DNA of 64,000 nucleotides from Fictibacillus aquaticus (GTDB lineage: Bacteria; Bacillota; Bacilli; Bacillales; Fictibacillaceae): NCBI RefSeq assembly GCF_002245695.1, contig NZ_NOII01000003.1, positions 310,001 to 374,000 of the forward strand, written 5' to 3'. A program made the translations under genes and the position numbers. Position 1 is the stretch's first letter. Each line of letters begins with the position of its first letter. This document shows, piece by piece, positions 30,462 through 39,276 of the stretch. A model generated the notes under the pieces. The model was not told where the DNA came from. It made no database searches and was given only the letters and a program-made list of their open reading frames with translations.

Positions 30462-30621
30462 CTCTGTGGGCTACTGTGGGTTGCGGAGGAGCAAAAGAAG
30501 GGTCGGTTCATGGTCTTGGTTTTAGAGAGCATCTATTGGAGGCGTGAGGATATATAAATTCATTTATTTAATTGCTTAAGCTGACTCATTCTTTATCATC
30601 TTTGAATACTTCATTGAGTAA

Positions 30622-30747
30622 GTTGATCGCAGTGTAAGGCGCCGACTCCAGCGGGACAAGCGGTCAGGTGAGACACTCAATGGCGCATAGCGGCGAGTGG
30701 CTCACCGCCTGCCCCGCGGAAAGCGTGCGCCTGAAACGGAGATCAAC
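30622..30747 (+). repeat. Interspersed palindromic repeat, copy 4 (short form)
   Basis: It starts GTTGATCGCAGTGTAAGG and has GGTGAGAC...GGCTCACC and CCCCGCGGAAAGCG, ending CGGAGATCAAC. The central part is slightly changed (GCGGTCAGGTGAGACACTCA), so the hairpin arms have changed together. Confidence 0.9.
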
Positions 30748-30839
30748 CACTTCTCTGAATCCTTTAATAAGAAGTAAAAAATTTCTAACATGCTATACAT
30801 CCATTTTGGGGATTTTAAGGGATACGGGAGGTCTATGCT

Positions 30840-31307
30840 GTGAGGAAGTGGATCTTCAGCTTATCAGCGGTTGTGCTTCTCGGCGCATGTTCTTCGCCTG
30901 TTAAGCCGCCTGAGGCACTGCAAAACAAGACAGAGCCCGCTGCATATGAGAGCAAAAAGGAATTCCGTGACAACCTGTTCGGCCATGGCATCGTGAACTA
31001 TCATCTGACGAAAAACGAGCCGCATATCAACTATTCCACAGACACGAACATGAACCCGCACGACTACCGGACGATGAATACGACGAGGTTCGATATTTCG
31101 GACGATCAGGATAATATCCGGAGTGTGGTGAAGACCCAGACAGGGATTGAGCCGCAGATGGTCAGCATCAACGGCAACTATGCCCATATTCATGTGAACG
31201 TTCCTTCAGATACGTCCAAAAAGGAACGCGGCCAGATTCGCCGAAAAGTCATGAACGCCGTCAAGATAGCCGTTCCACGCTACAACTACTCGTTAAAGAT
31301 CGACTAG
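30840..31307 (+). CDS. Small lipoprotein, possibly YhcN/YlaJ-like
   Basis: The 155-residue protein starts at GTG 30840 after GGGAGG. A signal peptide and lipobox (LLGACSS, cysteine 17) predict export and lipid anchoring. The mature part has no obvious catalytic motif. The C-terminal pattern of a short beta strand (MVSINGNYAHIHVNV) and a basic helix (ERGQIRRKVMNAVK) recalls sporulation lipoproteins of the YhcN/YlaJ group, but this is a weak impression. It is followed by a terminator shared with the convergent reductase gene. Confidence 0.7.
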   Translation: MRKWIFSLSAVVLLGACSSPVKPPEALQNKTEPAAYESKKEFRDNLFGHGIVNYHLTKNEPHINYSTDTNMNPHDYRTMNTTRFDISDDQDNIRSVVKTQTGIEPQMVSINGNYAHIHVNVPSDTSKKERGQIRRKVMNAVKIAVPRYNYSLKID

Positions 31308-31311
31308 CAAT

Positions 31312-31344
31312 AAAAAAGAGCCGCATACCGCCGGCTCTTTTCTC
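31312..31344. terminator. Bidirectional terminator between convergent genes
   Basis: AAAAGAGCCG, an 8-base loop, then CGGCTCTTTT. A and T tracts on both sides suit both directions. Confidence 0.85.
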
Positions 31345-31345
31345 C

Positions 31346-32677
31346 TTATTTAACGCGCCTCGCAGCTTGCTGGACAGGATCCCATGAGCCGTTGTAAGGC
31401 GGTGCATAGCTTAAATCAAGGTCGACCAGATCGTCTATTGTCATTTCGCTGTGAAGTGCGGTGGCGATGACATCAATCCGTTTATCGACCCCTTTTTTAC
31501 CGATAATCTGAGCTCCGAGCAGTTTTTTGCTATCTTTGTCAAAAAGCAGTTTCAGCTGCATTTTTTCCGCCCCTGGATAGTAGCCGGCATGATCTTTTGC
31601 CGTAATCGTTACGCTGTCATAGTTCATCCCCAGCTTTTCCGCTTCTTTTATGGAAACCCCTGTTTTCCCTAGCGTCAAATCCATGAATTGAATGATCGAC
31701 GTACCGACAATTCCTTTGAAAGGCCGTTTAATGCCAGCCATGTTCAGCCCAGCAATGTGGCCTTGTTTATTAGCTGTTGTGCCGAGCGGGATGTGGTCAT
31801 CCAGCTTTTTTACAAGATGATATTGAGTGGCGCAGTCCCCAGCAGCGTAAATGCCTTCAACGTTCGTCTGCATAAACTCATCGACAAAGATCACGCCCCT
31901 GTCATTCAGCTTGACCCTAGAATTTTTAAGAAAACCGGTGTTCGGAGTAACGCCGACAGAAACGATCACAAGGTCGGTCATGTAATCCTTTTTGGCTGTT
32001 TTAACGAACTGAACCCGGTCATCTCCTTTAAAACCGAGCACTTCTTCATTAAGGCAGACCTCGATACTGTGTTTTTCCGCTTCCTCTAAAATGAGGGAAG
32101 CCATGTCATCGTCAAAAATGCCCGCAATTTGCGAACTTCGCTGGATAATGCGCACGTTCTTGCCGATGTGTTTCATGTTTTCCGCCATTTCTAGTCCGAT
32201 ATAGCCGCCGCCGATGATGGTCACTTCACGGACATCATCGCTCAAATCTGAAAGAAGCCGCTCCATGTCGGGTATGGTTTTGACGACATGTACGCCGTTT
32301 AAATGCGTACCATTCCAGTCGGGCATGAGAGGACTGACGCCGGACGCGACGAGCAGCTTATCGTAAGTGAAGGTGAAAGGCTCTTTTGTCTTAGTATGTA
32401 TTCCCGTCACTTGCCTAGTTTGCTCATCAACCCCTGTCACTTCATGAAACGTGCGGGCATCGATTTTATATTTGTCGCGAAATGTCTCTACAGAGCGAGC
32501 AATCAGCTTTTCCGCGGATGGAATAAGTCCTCCGGCTACGTACGGCAGACCGCACTGGCCGTAGGAATAAATCCCGCCTTTTTCAAAAACGGTGATATCC
32601 GCATTTTCATTGTGTCTGATAATCTGCATGGCAGCACTCATGCCGGCTGCATCGCCGCCAATAATGCAATATTTCAT
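31346..32677 (-). CDS. CoA-disulfide reductase/NADH oxidase-like flavoprotein
   Basis: This 443-residue pyridine nucleotide-disulfide oxidoreductase has the FAD loop GGDAAGMSAA at residues 7-16. The redox cysteine C42 is in YGQCGLPY, a single cysteine as in CoA-disulfide reductases and NADH oxidases. The NAD loop GGGYIGLEMAENM and the second FAD motif GIYAAGDCATQ follow, then a dimerisation domain ending SYAPPYNGSWDP. The likely role is keeping CoA thiols reduced with NAD(P)H, as Bacillus has CoA and bacillithiol instead of glutathione. Oxidase or persulfide reductase activity cannot be excluded. It is a lone - strand gene. Confidence 0.85.
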   Translation of the reverse strand: MKYCIIGGDAAGMSAAMQIIRHNENADITVFEKGGIYSYGQCGLPYVAGGLIPSAEKLIARSVETFRDKYKIDARTFHEVTGVDEQTRQVTGIHTKTKEPFTFTYDKLLVASGVSPLMPDWNGTHLNGVHVVKTIPDMERLLSDLSDDVREVTIIGGGYIGLEMAENMKHIGKNVRIIQRSSQIAGIFDDDMASLILEEAEKHSIEVCLNEEVLGFKGDDRVQFVKTAKKDYMTDLVIVSVGVTPNTGFLKNSRVKLNDRGVIFVDEFMQTNVEGIYAAGDCATQYHLVKKLDDHIPLGTTANKQGHIAGLNMAGIKRPFKGIVGTSIIQFMDLTLGKTGVSIKEAEKLGMNYDSVTITAKDHAGYYPGAEKMQLKLLFDKDSKKLLGAQIIGKKGVDKRIDVIATALHSEMTIDDLVDLDLSYAPPYNGSWDPVQQAARRVK

Positions 32678-32834
32678 CTTTTACAGCCCCTTTCTTGCTT
32701 CTAACATCTCATTATTCCCTAATTCGTTTAGTGCTTAACCTATATTTTTCGAGAAACGGCGTAATATTCCTTTCTGACCAACATTAACGCGCTGGGAAAA
32801 TCGAAACTTATCGTAAAAGAAAGAGGTGGACGCT

Positions 32835-33152
32835 TTGCTTGAAATCAAATCAAACGGTCCGGACTGGAACTCTCCGTCGGAACCGGTCACTCACCTGCTG
32901 AAGCTGCTGGATAAAAAGCCGCTGGATCCAGTTTATGAGGCGATGGGGAATTTTATTGTGAAGAACAAGAAGAAAGTAGCAGAGGATCCTCACTATGCAG
33001 GCAGTACGCAGTTTTTTGGCCATTTCGCGACTGTTCCATTCTGCTTTAATATCATCACTGATGAAAAAGTAGTCATTGAGGAGCTGACAAAAGCAATCAG
33101 GATGAATCAGAACCGCTTGGATTATGAACGTCTCCGCAAAAACATGTTCTAA
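32835..33152 (+). CDS. Hypothetical protein
   Basis: I do not recognise this gene. It encodes 105 residues from TTG 32835, six bases after AGAGGTG; an upstream GTG at 32826 falls inside that site. The protein is mainly helical and charged, with segments LLKLLDKKPLDPVYEAMGNF and TKAIRMNQNRLDYERLR, and no signal peptide or membrane helix. Codon use resembles its neighbours. It lies divergent from the reductase gene and upstream of the MOSC gene. Confidence 0.65.
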   Translation: MLEIKSNGPDWNSPSEPVTHLLKLLDKKPLDPVYEAMGNFIVKNKKKVAEDPHYAGSTQFFGHFATVPFCFNIITDEKVVIEELTKAIRMNQNRLDYERLRKNMF

Positions 33153-33212
33153 AAATTGTAAATAAATCAGCGATAAGTGATAATTTAATCATCAATCAAA
33201 GAGAGCTGGTGG

Positions 33213-33872
33213 ATGATGGAGTGTCTGGTGAAATCGCTGAATGTCGGGATGCCCGGCTTGCTGCAGGTGAATGGAAAAGAAGTGCGGTCTGCTTTTGTGA
33301 AAACGCCTTCTGAACAGCCGGTATTTCTGCATTCTCTCAATTTTGAAGGAGACGGGCAAGGAAACCTGGAAGTACACGGAGGCGTGGATAAAGCGGCATG
33401 CGCCTATCCTTATGAGCATTACCCTCATTGGGAGAAAGAACTGGGCGCTGTAATGCCTGCCGCATCATTCGGGGAGAATTTGACGCTCACTGGCATGACC
33501 GAAGATTCCGTGTGCATCGGTGACATTTGGCGGATGGGAGAAGCTGTACTGCAAGTGTCTGAGCCGCGCCAGCCGTGTGCCAAGCTCGGTGCAAGGCATA
33601 ACCGGCCTGACCTTGTGAAAAAAGTAGCCGATACTGGATTTACCGGCTATTATTTCAGAGTGCTGCAGGAAGGATATGTGCAAAAAGGAGATTATGCGGT
33701 GCTCGAACAACGGCCTTATCCTGGCGTAACGGTCCAATTTGTGAACGGCGCGATCTATAAAAAACCAGAGCGAGCCGATCTCGAGCGGATTCTGCAGTGT
33801 GATGCGCTTGCGAGCGGTCTGCGTCAATCCTTCGAAAAGAAAATGAGGAATCTTTTTCCTGCTTCTTTATAG
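33213..33872 (+). CDS. MOSC domain protein (YiiM-like)
   Basis: At 219 residues this fits the YiiM-like MOSC family. The MOSC beta barrel spans about residues 20-165 with VHGGVDKAACAYPYEHY, FGENLTLTGM and the conserved cysteine in SEPRQPCAKLG. A C-terminal helical extension follows (ADLERILQCDALASGLRQ). MOSC domains bind sulfur or molybdenum cofactor; YiiM proteins reduce N-hydroxylated purines in E. coli. The substrate here is unknown. The start ATG follows GAGAGCTGGTGG, a weak site. Confidence 0.85.
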   Translation: MMECLVKSLNVGMPGLLQVNGKEVRSAFVKTPSEQPVFLHSLNFEGDGQGNLEVHGGVDKAACAYPYEHYPHWEKELGAVMPAASFGENLTLTGMTEDSVCIGDIWRMGEAVLQVSEPRQPCAKLGARHNRPDLVKKVADTGFTGYYFRVLQEGYVQKGDYAVLEQRPYPGVTVQFVNGAIYKKPERADLERILQCDALASGLRQSFEKKMRNLFPASL

Positions 33873-33946
33873 ACGATTCATGTTCTTTTTTAGGTAAATA
33901 AGGGAAAAGGACTGTAAGAAGGTGTCTATAAAAAGGGGTGGCCGTA

Positions 33947-34336
33947 ATGGAGACGAAAATTAATCTTGAAGATTACAAGATGCCAGCTGAAGTGACGCAT
34001 CCAGTTGAAGCATCCCCGAAAGTTCCGAGCAATCCTAACCTTGCGAGTGATTTTCATAAAGCGCTGATGAACATGATCAATGAGTTTGACGCGCAGCTCG
34101 ACCACGAGCATGAGGTCGGCATGAAGCTCGTCTCGTTCGGCAAGACCATTCAGTTTCACGTATCACAGATTGGCTATGTGAACCCGAGCTTAATCACATT
34201 CGCGGGATTCACGCCAGAAGAACATCCAGTCAAACTGATTCAGCATGTGTCGCAGCTCAGCTTCCTTCTCATGGAAGTAAAACGCTTGAAGCCTGAGGAA
34301 CCGAAAAAAAGAATCGGTTTTACAATTGAAGGATAA
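33947..34336 (+). CDS. Hypothetical protein, DUF6173-like
   Basis: The protein has 129 residues from ATG 33947, after AAAAGGGGTGG. The core has LASDFHKALMNMINEFDAQLDHEHEVGMKLVSFG in the middle (shown only as segments: a helix, then KTIQFHVSQIGYVNPSLITF). The phrase HVSQIGYVNPSLI recalls the small DUF6173 family, so I offer that tentatively. There is no membrane helix. It lies just upstream of the prfA promoter. Confidence 0.65.
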   Translation: METKINLEDYKMPAEVTHPVEASPKVPSNPNLASDFHKALMNMINEFDAQLDHEHEVGMKLVSFGKTIQFHVSQIGYVNPSLITFAGFTPEEHPVKLIQHVSQLSFLLMEVKRLKPEEPKKRIGFTIEG

Positions 34337-34402
34337 AGGACAAGCTTTTCTTGAGATTGTTTTATCAAGAGAAGCTCTTTTTCTGCACTTTTTGAAATAC
34401 AG

Positions 34403-34431
34403 TTGAGACTTGTACGGCAAAAGCATATAAT
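34403..34431 (+). promoter_or_regulatory. prfA promoter
   Basis: TTGAGA (34403-34408), a 17-base spacer and TATAAT (34426-34431), about 35 bases upstream of the prfA start. Confidence 0.85.
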
Positions 34432-34466
34432 TAGAATGTTATGCAACGATAAATGAGGTGAAAAGC

Positions 34467-35540
34467 GTGTTTGAACGTTTAGAAACGATTGAAGCCCGAT
34501 ATGATAAATTGAACGAACTATTAAGCGATCCAGAAGTGATCAGCGATAACAATAAACTGCGCGACTATTCGAAAGAGCAGTCTCAGCTGCAGGAGCAGGT
34601 TGCGGTCTATCGCGAGTATAAAGAAGCAAAAGAGCAGCTTGACGGCGCAAAGCTTATGCTTGAAGAGAAGATGGACGCTGAAATGACGGCGATGGTAAAA
34701 GAAGAGATCAATGAGTTAGAAGAGCAGATCGAGGATTTTGTCGCGCGTCTGAAAGTACTTCTTCTTCCGAAAGATCCGAACGATGACAAGAACGTTATCG
34801 TCGAAGTTCGCGGAGCAGCAGGCGGAGACGAAGCAGCATTGTTTGCCGGCGACCTTTACCGCATGTACAGCCGTTATGCGGAAGTTCAAGGATGGAAGAC
34901 AGAAGTTATTGAAGCATCCTATACCGAGCTTGGCGGCTACAAAGAAATCATTTTCATGATCAGCGGTAACGGCGCTTATTCGAAGCTGAAGTATGAGAAC
35001 GGTGCCCACCGCGTGCAGCGTGTTCCAGCGACAGAGTCGGGCGGACGCATTCATACGTCTACTGCAACTGTAGCCGTTCTTCCGGAAGCAGAAGAAGTAG
35101 AAGTTGAGATTCACGAGAAAGATGTTCGTGTTGATACGTTCACTTCTTCAGGCCCTGGTGGACAGTCTGTTAACACGACACAGTCTGCGGTACGTTTGAC
35201 GCATTTGCCAACAGGTACAGTCGTGTCGTGTCAGGATGAGAAGTCTCAGATCAAAAATAAAGAAAAAGCGATGAAAGTTCTTCGTGCCCGTGTGGCGGAT
35301 AAAATTCGTCAGGAAGAGCAAAAGAAATATGATGAGTCGCGTAAATCTGCCGTTGGTACAGGTGACCGCTCTGAGCGTATCCGTACGTACAATTTCCCGC
35401 AAAACCGTGTAACAGACCACCGTATCGGTCTGACAATCCAGAAGCTTGACCAGATCCTTCTTGGAAAACTGGATGAGTTCGTCGAGGCGCTTATTACAGA
35501 AGACCAGACGAGCAAGATGAAAGCACAGGCGGAAAGCTAA
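34467..35540 (+). CDS. prfA: Peptide chain release factor 1
   Basis: The protein has 357 residues from GTG 34467 ([19 protein letters not shown]), seven bases after GAGGTG; an upstream GTG at 34458 is part of that site. It has the class I release-factor layout: an N-terminal coiled helix, the PST-type stop-codon loop region [18 protein letters not shown] and the catalytic GGQ in SGPGGQSVN. It reads UAA and UAG on the ribosome. The glutamine is methylated by PrmC, encoded one base downstream. Confidence 0.96.
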   Translation: MFERLETIEARYDKLNELLSDPEVISDNNKLRDYSKEQSQLQEQVAVYREYKEAKEQLDGAKLMLEEKMDAEMTAMVKEEINELEEQIEDFVARLKVLLLPKDPNDDKNVIVEVRGAAGGDEAALFAGDLYRMYSRYAEVQGWKTEVIEASYTELGGYKEIIFMISGNGAYSKLKYENGAHRVQRVPATESGGRIHTSTATVAVLPEAEEVEVEIHEKDVRVDTFTSSGPGGQSVNTTQSAVRLTHLPTGTVVSCQDEKSQIKNKEKAMKVLRARVADKIRQEEQKKYDESRKSAVGTGDRSERIRTYNFPQNRVTDHRIGLTIQKLDQILLGKLDEFVEALITEDQTSKMKAQAES

Positions 35541-35541
35541 A

Positions 35542-36405
35542 ATGAAACATATACACGAAGCCCTGTCTTGGGCTTCTTCTTTTTTAGAGAGCAAAGGGCG
35601 GGAAGGATTCGCGGCAGAAATCCTTTTACGGCACGTGCTCGGCGGATTATCCCGGACTGAACTGATGATGAAGATGCGCGATGAGATAAAAGCAGATGAG
35701 CTGGCCGCGTTTAAACAGGCAGTATACCTTCATGGAGAAGGCGAGCCAGTCCAGTATATTACCGGGCATGAAGAGTTCTACGGCCGTAAGTTTTCTGTAA
35801 ACCACGAGGTGCTCATCCCAAGACCGGAAACGGAAGAACTCGTAGACCACATGCTCGGACTTGCTGAAAAATATCACCATATCCGAAAAGTGGTCGATGT
35901 CGGAACAGGAAGCGGCGCCATCTCTGTGACGCTTGCGCTTGAGAACGAAAAGCTGGATTTATATACGGTGGATATTGCTGAAGCGTCGATCGAGGTGGCA
36001 GAGAAAAATGCGGCTGCACTTGGTGCTAAAGTGGAGTTCCTGCACGGCGACCTTCTGCAGCCGCTCATACAGCGCGGCATGAAAGTCGATGCGGTCGTAT
36101 CGAACCCGCCGTATATTCCAGAAGCGGATATTCTGGAACTCGAGACGATCGTCAAAGACCGAGAGCCTTACCGTGCACTGAGCGGAGGAACAGACGGCCT
36201 CGATTTTTACCGCCGTTTCATGGAAGAGCTGCCCCTCGTTTTGAACGACGGAGCAGTTGTCGGCTTTGAAGTCGGAGCCGGTCAAGGTGAGGTCGTCGCA
36301 GAAATGCTCCGCCTCACATTCCCAGGCGCACTCGTCTACGTCAAACACGACATCTCAGGCAAAGACAGGATGGTCTTCGCGGAAGGAATCACAATTAGTG
36401 AATAA
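35542..36405 (+). CDS. prmC: Release factor glutamine methyltransferase
   Basis: At 287 residues it has the N-terminal helical release-factor-binding domain (about 1-75), RPETEELVD, the SAM-binding VDVGTGSGAISV and the catalytic NPPYIPEAD. It methylates the GGQ glutamine of release factors 1 and 2. It starts one base after the prfA stop, a conserved coupling. The interspersed repeat copy 5 fills much of the 368-base gap that follows. Confidence 0.95.
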   Translation: MKHIHEALSWASSFLESKGREGFAAEILLRHVLGGLSRTELMMKMRDEIKADELAAFKQAVYLHGEGEPVQYITGHEEFYGRKFSVNHEVLIPRPETEELVDHMLGLAEKYHHIRKVVDVGTGSGAISVTLALENEKLDLYTVDIAEASIEVAEKNAAALGAKVEFLHGDLLQPLIQRGMKVDAVVSNPPYIPEADILELETIVKDREPYRALSGGTDGLDFYRRFMEELPLVLNDGAVVGFEVGAGQGEVVAEMLRLTFPGALVYVKHDISGKDRMVFAEGITISE

Positions 36406-36488
36406 TAATTCTCTCAAAAGATTCATTTCTAAAGGCTCATTTCTTAAGATTGTACTTCTTAGCCATTTTTTAATACTTCGTTGATTTA

Positions 36489-36678
36489 GTTGATTGGAGT
36501 GTAAGGTGCCGACTCCTCGAAAATGAAAGTTCACATTTTCTTCGTGCGATGTCTTGCTGCCGTAGCCTTCCTTGTCCTGCGGGACGAGCGGGAAGGTGAG
36601 ACCCTTTAATGGCGCATAGCGACGAAGGGGCTCACCGCCCGCCCCGCGGAAAGCGAGCAACCTGGAGCGGAAATCAAC
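36489..36678 (+). repeat. Interspersed palindromic repeat, copy 5 (long form)
   Basis: It starts GTTGATTGGAGTGTAAGG and carries the extra module at 36517-36577 (TCGAAAATGAAAGTTCACAT and following). It ends with the diverged GGAGCGGAAATCAAC. Confidence 0.88.
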
Positions 36679-36779
36679 TGCTTCTTGCAAGCCCTTTTAA
36701 AAAAATGATAGTTTGCTAGTATGTTTTTTCTCAATTCTGTTCACACTGTTCTCATGAGGTTGAAAGGGGACGGTTGGGG

Positions 36780-37460
36780 ATGAAGAAGAGACAAAAACGC
36801 AATCATTTTATTTTTATTCTATTGATTTCATTAGCGGTAATGTTCTTATTTTTTGAAACACAAACAAAGGTGGCAAACGCCACGTTAAATAGCTCAGTAG
36901 AGATTCCGGATGAGTCAATCCGCCTCCGCATTCTTGCTAACAGCGACAATGCGTCTGATCAGCTGCTGAAGCGCCAGATCCGCGATGAAGTGAACAAGCA
37001 GATCACGACTTGGGTTGGCGGCATCGAGGATATCGAGCAGGCAAGAGAAGTAATCAAATCACAGCTTCCGGCGATCGAAAAGATAGTGAAGCAAGAACTG
37101 AAGCAGCTTGGCGCAAAAAGAGAGTTCACGGTCGATTTCGGCAAAGTAGCATTTCCGACGAAAATGTACGGCGATTACGTGTACCCGGCAGGAAACTATG
37201 AAGCCGTATTGATCACACTTGGAGAAGGAACTGGCGCCAACTGGTGGTGCGTACTCTTCCCGCCTCTTTGCTTCCTTGATTTTGAAAACGGCGATGCAGT
37301 AAAGACTGCTGATGAAAAAGAAGGCAAGACAGCCGGCAAGAATGATATGCTTCAGGCGGATGCTGCGTCCTCTGAAGAAGAAGAGACGGTGCAGACAAAG
37401 TTTTTCCTGGTCGAATTGTTCAGTTCACTGTTTGACGCACTTGGAACATTATTCTCCTAA
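36780..37460 (+). CDS. spoIIR: Stage II sporulation protein R
   Basis: The protein has 226 residues from ATG 36780, ten bases after AAAGGGGA; a TTG at 36774 is too close. It has an N-terminal membrane helix or signal (HFIFILLISLAVMFLFF) and the SpoIIR core with SIRLRILANSDNASDQLLKR, FPTKMYGDYVYPAG and NWWCVLFPPLCFLDF. SpoIIR is made in the forespore under sigma-F and exported to trigger SpoIIGA, which activates sigma-E in the mother cell. I could not see a convincing sigma-F promoter. Its place after prmC matches B. subtilis. Confidence 0.95.
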   Translation: MKKRQKRNHFIFILLISLAVMFLFFETQTKVANATLNSSVEIPDESIRLRILANSDNASDQLLKRQIRDEVNKQITTWVGGIEDIEQAREVIKSQLPAIEKIVKQELKQLGAKREFTVDFGKVAFPTKMYGDYVYPAGNYEAVLITLGEGTGANWWCVLFPPLCFLDFENGDAVKTADEKEGKTAGKNDMLQADAASSEEEETVQTKFFLVELFSSLFDALGTLFS

Positions 37461-37580
37461 ATGAACATAAAATGATCGCGATTTTCATAGAGTAGAAGAA
37501 AAGAAGGCTTTCATCTTGATGAGATGGGCCTTTTGCTTCTTTTAAGACAATGAAAATGACCATATAGGAGAGGATAAATA

Positions 37581-38018
37581 ATGGGAATTATATTGCGCCA
37601 AGCAATGGCATTTGAATCAGGCGACATCCTGAGCCTTGTCGGAAAAGCGGGGCTTACAGCAGAAGGCATCCAGGAGAGCATCGGCAATTATCTCGTCGTA
37701 GAAAACAGCGACGGCGAGACGATCGGGACGGTCGGACTCGAGAGGATGGGAGAGGACGGGCTGCTTCGTTCTTTTGTTCTAAAGCAGGACTATTCCACTG
37801 AATCTCTATTGCTTAAGCTGATGGACAAGATTTTGGTATACTCTAAGAAAAAGGGCGTAAAGACGATCTATCTACTGACAAAATCCGTTTCTTTCTTTGA
37901 ACAGCTGTCTTTTATCCCTGTAAAAAATGAAGAAATACCTGAGCATATTAAGAATTCAGCGCACTATAAGAACAATGCGGAAGAAAAAGTGGTATTGCTG
38001 TCTTATCCGCTGCATTAA
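37581..38018 (+). CDS. ywlB: GNAT-like acetyltransferase (YwlB-like)
   Basis: The 145-residue protein fits the GNAT fold: beta strands LVVENSDGETIGTVGLERM and DGLLRSFVLKQDY, a helix with SLLLKLMDKILVYSKKKG, then TIYLLTKS and FFEQLSFIPV. The acetyl-CoA pyrophosphate loop (Q/R-x-x-G-x-G/A) is degenerate. Position between spoIIR and ywlC matches YwlB, a putative acetyltransferase of unknown substrate. The start ATG follows AGGAGAGGAT. Confidence 0.8.
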   Translation: MGIILRQAMAFESGDILSLVGKAGLTAEGIQESIGNYLVVENSDGETIGTVGLERMGEDGLLRSFVLKQDYSTESLLLKLMDKILVYSKKKGVKTIYLLTKSVSFFEQLSFIPVKNEEIPEHIKNSAHYKNNAEEKVVLLSYPLH

Positions 38019-38138
38019 CGTTGCCCACAATTTGTCCACATTATAAACAGTTATGTGTATAACTCTGTGGATATAAAAGTTTTGTATTGTAACGGTTTAC
38101 AATGCGGATGGCTGCTATACCTGAAAGGAATGCAAAAC

Positions 38139-39200
38139 ATGATGCCATATAAAACCACGGTGTGGACTGTGGATAACTTTGAGCAAATTTCCGAAAAAAA
38201 TACACAGCTTATCCAAGCCTCCCTGTGGATAAAGAAGGATGAAGTCGTTGCTTTTCCTACCGAGACGGTTTATGGGCTAGGCGGTAACGCACTCAGCGAT
38301 CAGGCAATCTCAAGAATTTACGAAGCAAAAGGGCGTCCGAGTGACAATCCTCTCATCGTGCACATCGCAGAAGAAGGGCAGCTGAAGGAGCTAGCCGCTG
38401 AAATTCCTGAAAAAGCAAGAATCCTCATGGAAAATTTTTGGCCAGGTCCGTTGACGATCATTTTTCCTAAAGGAATTAAAGTAAGCTCGAAAGTGACCGG
38501 CGGACTGGATACCGTAGCAGTGCGAATGCCAGATCATCCTGTTGCACTGGCGTTTATTAAGGCGTGCGGTGTACCGCTCGCAGCTCCGAGCGCCAACCTT
38601 TCCGGCAAGCCGAGCCCGACATCGGCTGGTCACGTATTTGATGATCTTTCCGGACGCATTCCAGGGATTGTGGATGGCGGACAGACCGGAATCGGAGTGG
38701 AATCCACGGTTGTGGACTGTTCTGTGGACGGCGCGGTCACGATTCTCCGTCCGGGAGGGGTGACAAAGGAGCAGCTCGAAGAAGCACTTGGCTCTGAAGT
38801 CGGGCTTGACCCTGCTTTTACCGAAAAAGAAGCGGCACCAAAGTCTCCGGGCATGAAATATACACATTACGCACCAGATGCTCCTTTTGTACTTGTGGAT
38901 GGTTCTCGTGAATTTATCCAGTCGCTTGTGGATAAAGCAAGAGCGGAGGGCCGCCGAGCAGGTGTGATGACGACAGCTGAAAATGAAAAGTTCTATAATG
39001 CCGATGCTGTTATCCCAGCAGGGGAGAGGAGCCGCCCTGAAACCGTGGCAGCTGCCCTTTATGATACACTGCGAACGTTTAACGAAGCGAAGGTAGATGT
39101 TATATACGGTGAAGTGTTCCCGAAAACTGGAGTCGGTTACGCGATCATGAACCGGCTTGAAAAATCGGCGGGTGGGAACATCGTGGCCGAGAATAAGTAA
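38139..39200 (+). CDS. ywlC: L-threonylcarbamoyladenylate synthase (Sua5/YwlC)
   Basis: The protein has 353 residues from ATG 38139 (MMPYKTT), after AAAGGA. It is the two-domain Sua5 form. The YrdC catalytic domain (about 20-215) has FPTETVYGLGGNA, IYEAKGRPSDNPLIVH, WPGPLTIIF, RMPDHPVA and PSANLSGKPSPT. A C-terminal Rossmann-like Sua5 domain follows a linker KSPGMKYTHYAPDAP. It makes threonylcarbamoyl-AMP from threonine, bicarbonate and ATP for t6A37 in ANN-reading tRNAs. The position matches ywlC. Confidence 0.94.
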   Translation: MMPYKTTVWTVDNFEQISEKNTQLIQASLWIKKDEVVAFPTETVYGLGGNALSDQAISRIYEAKGRPSDNPLIVHIAEEGQLKELAAEIPEKARILMENFWPGPLTIIFPKGIKVSSKVTGGLDTVAVRMPDHPVALAFIKACGVPLAAPSANLSGKPSPTSAGHVFDDLSGRIPGIVDGGQTGIGVESTVVDCSVDGAVTILRPGGVTKEQLEEALGSEVGLDPAFTEKEAAPKSPGMKYTHYAPDAPFVLVDGSREFIQSLVDKARAEGRRAGVMTTAENEKFYNADAVIPAGERSRPETVAAALYDTLRTFNEAKVDVIYGEVFPKTGVGYAIMNRLEKSAGGNIVAENK

Positions 39201-39212
39201 GAAAAACTAGTT

Positions 39213-39225
39213 GGGGTACGGTACG
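39213..39225. repeat. GGTAC half-site P9
   Basis: A single GGGGTACGGTACG after the ywlC stop, without a matching second arm; a probable decayed family member. Confidence 0.55.
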
Positions 39226-39276
39226 CCAAACTATCTAAATATCGTGAAAATCATTCCATACAAAATGCCTGCGCCG

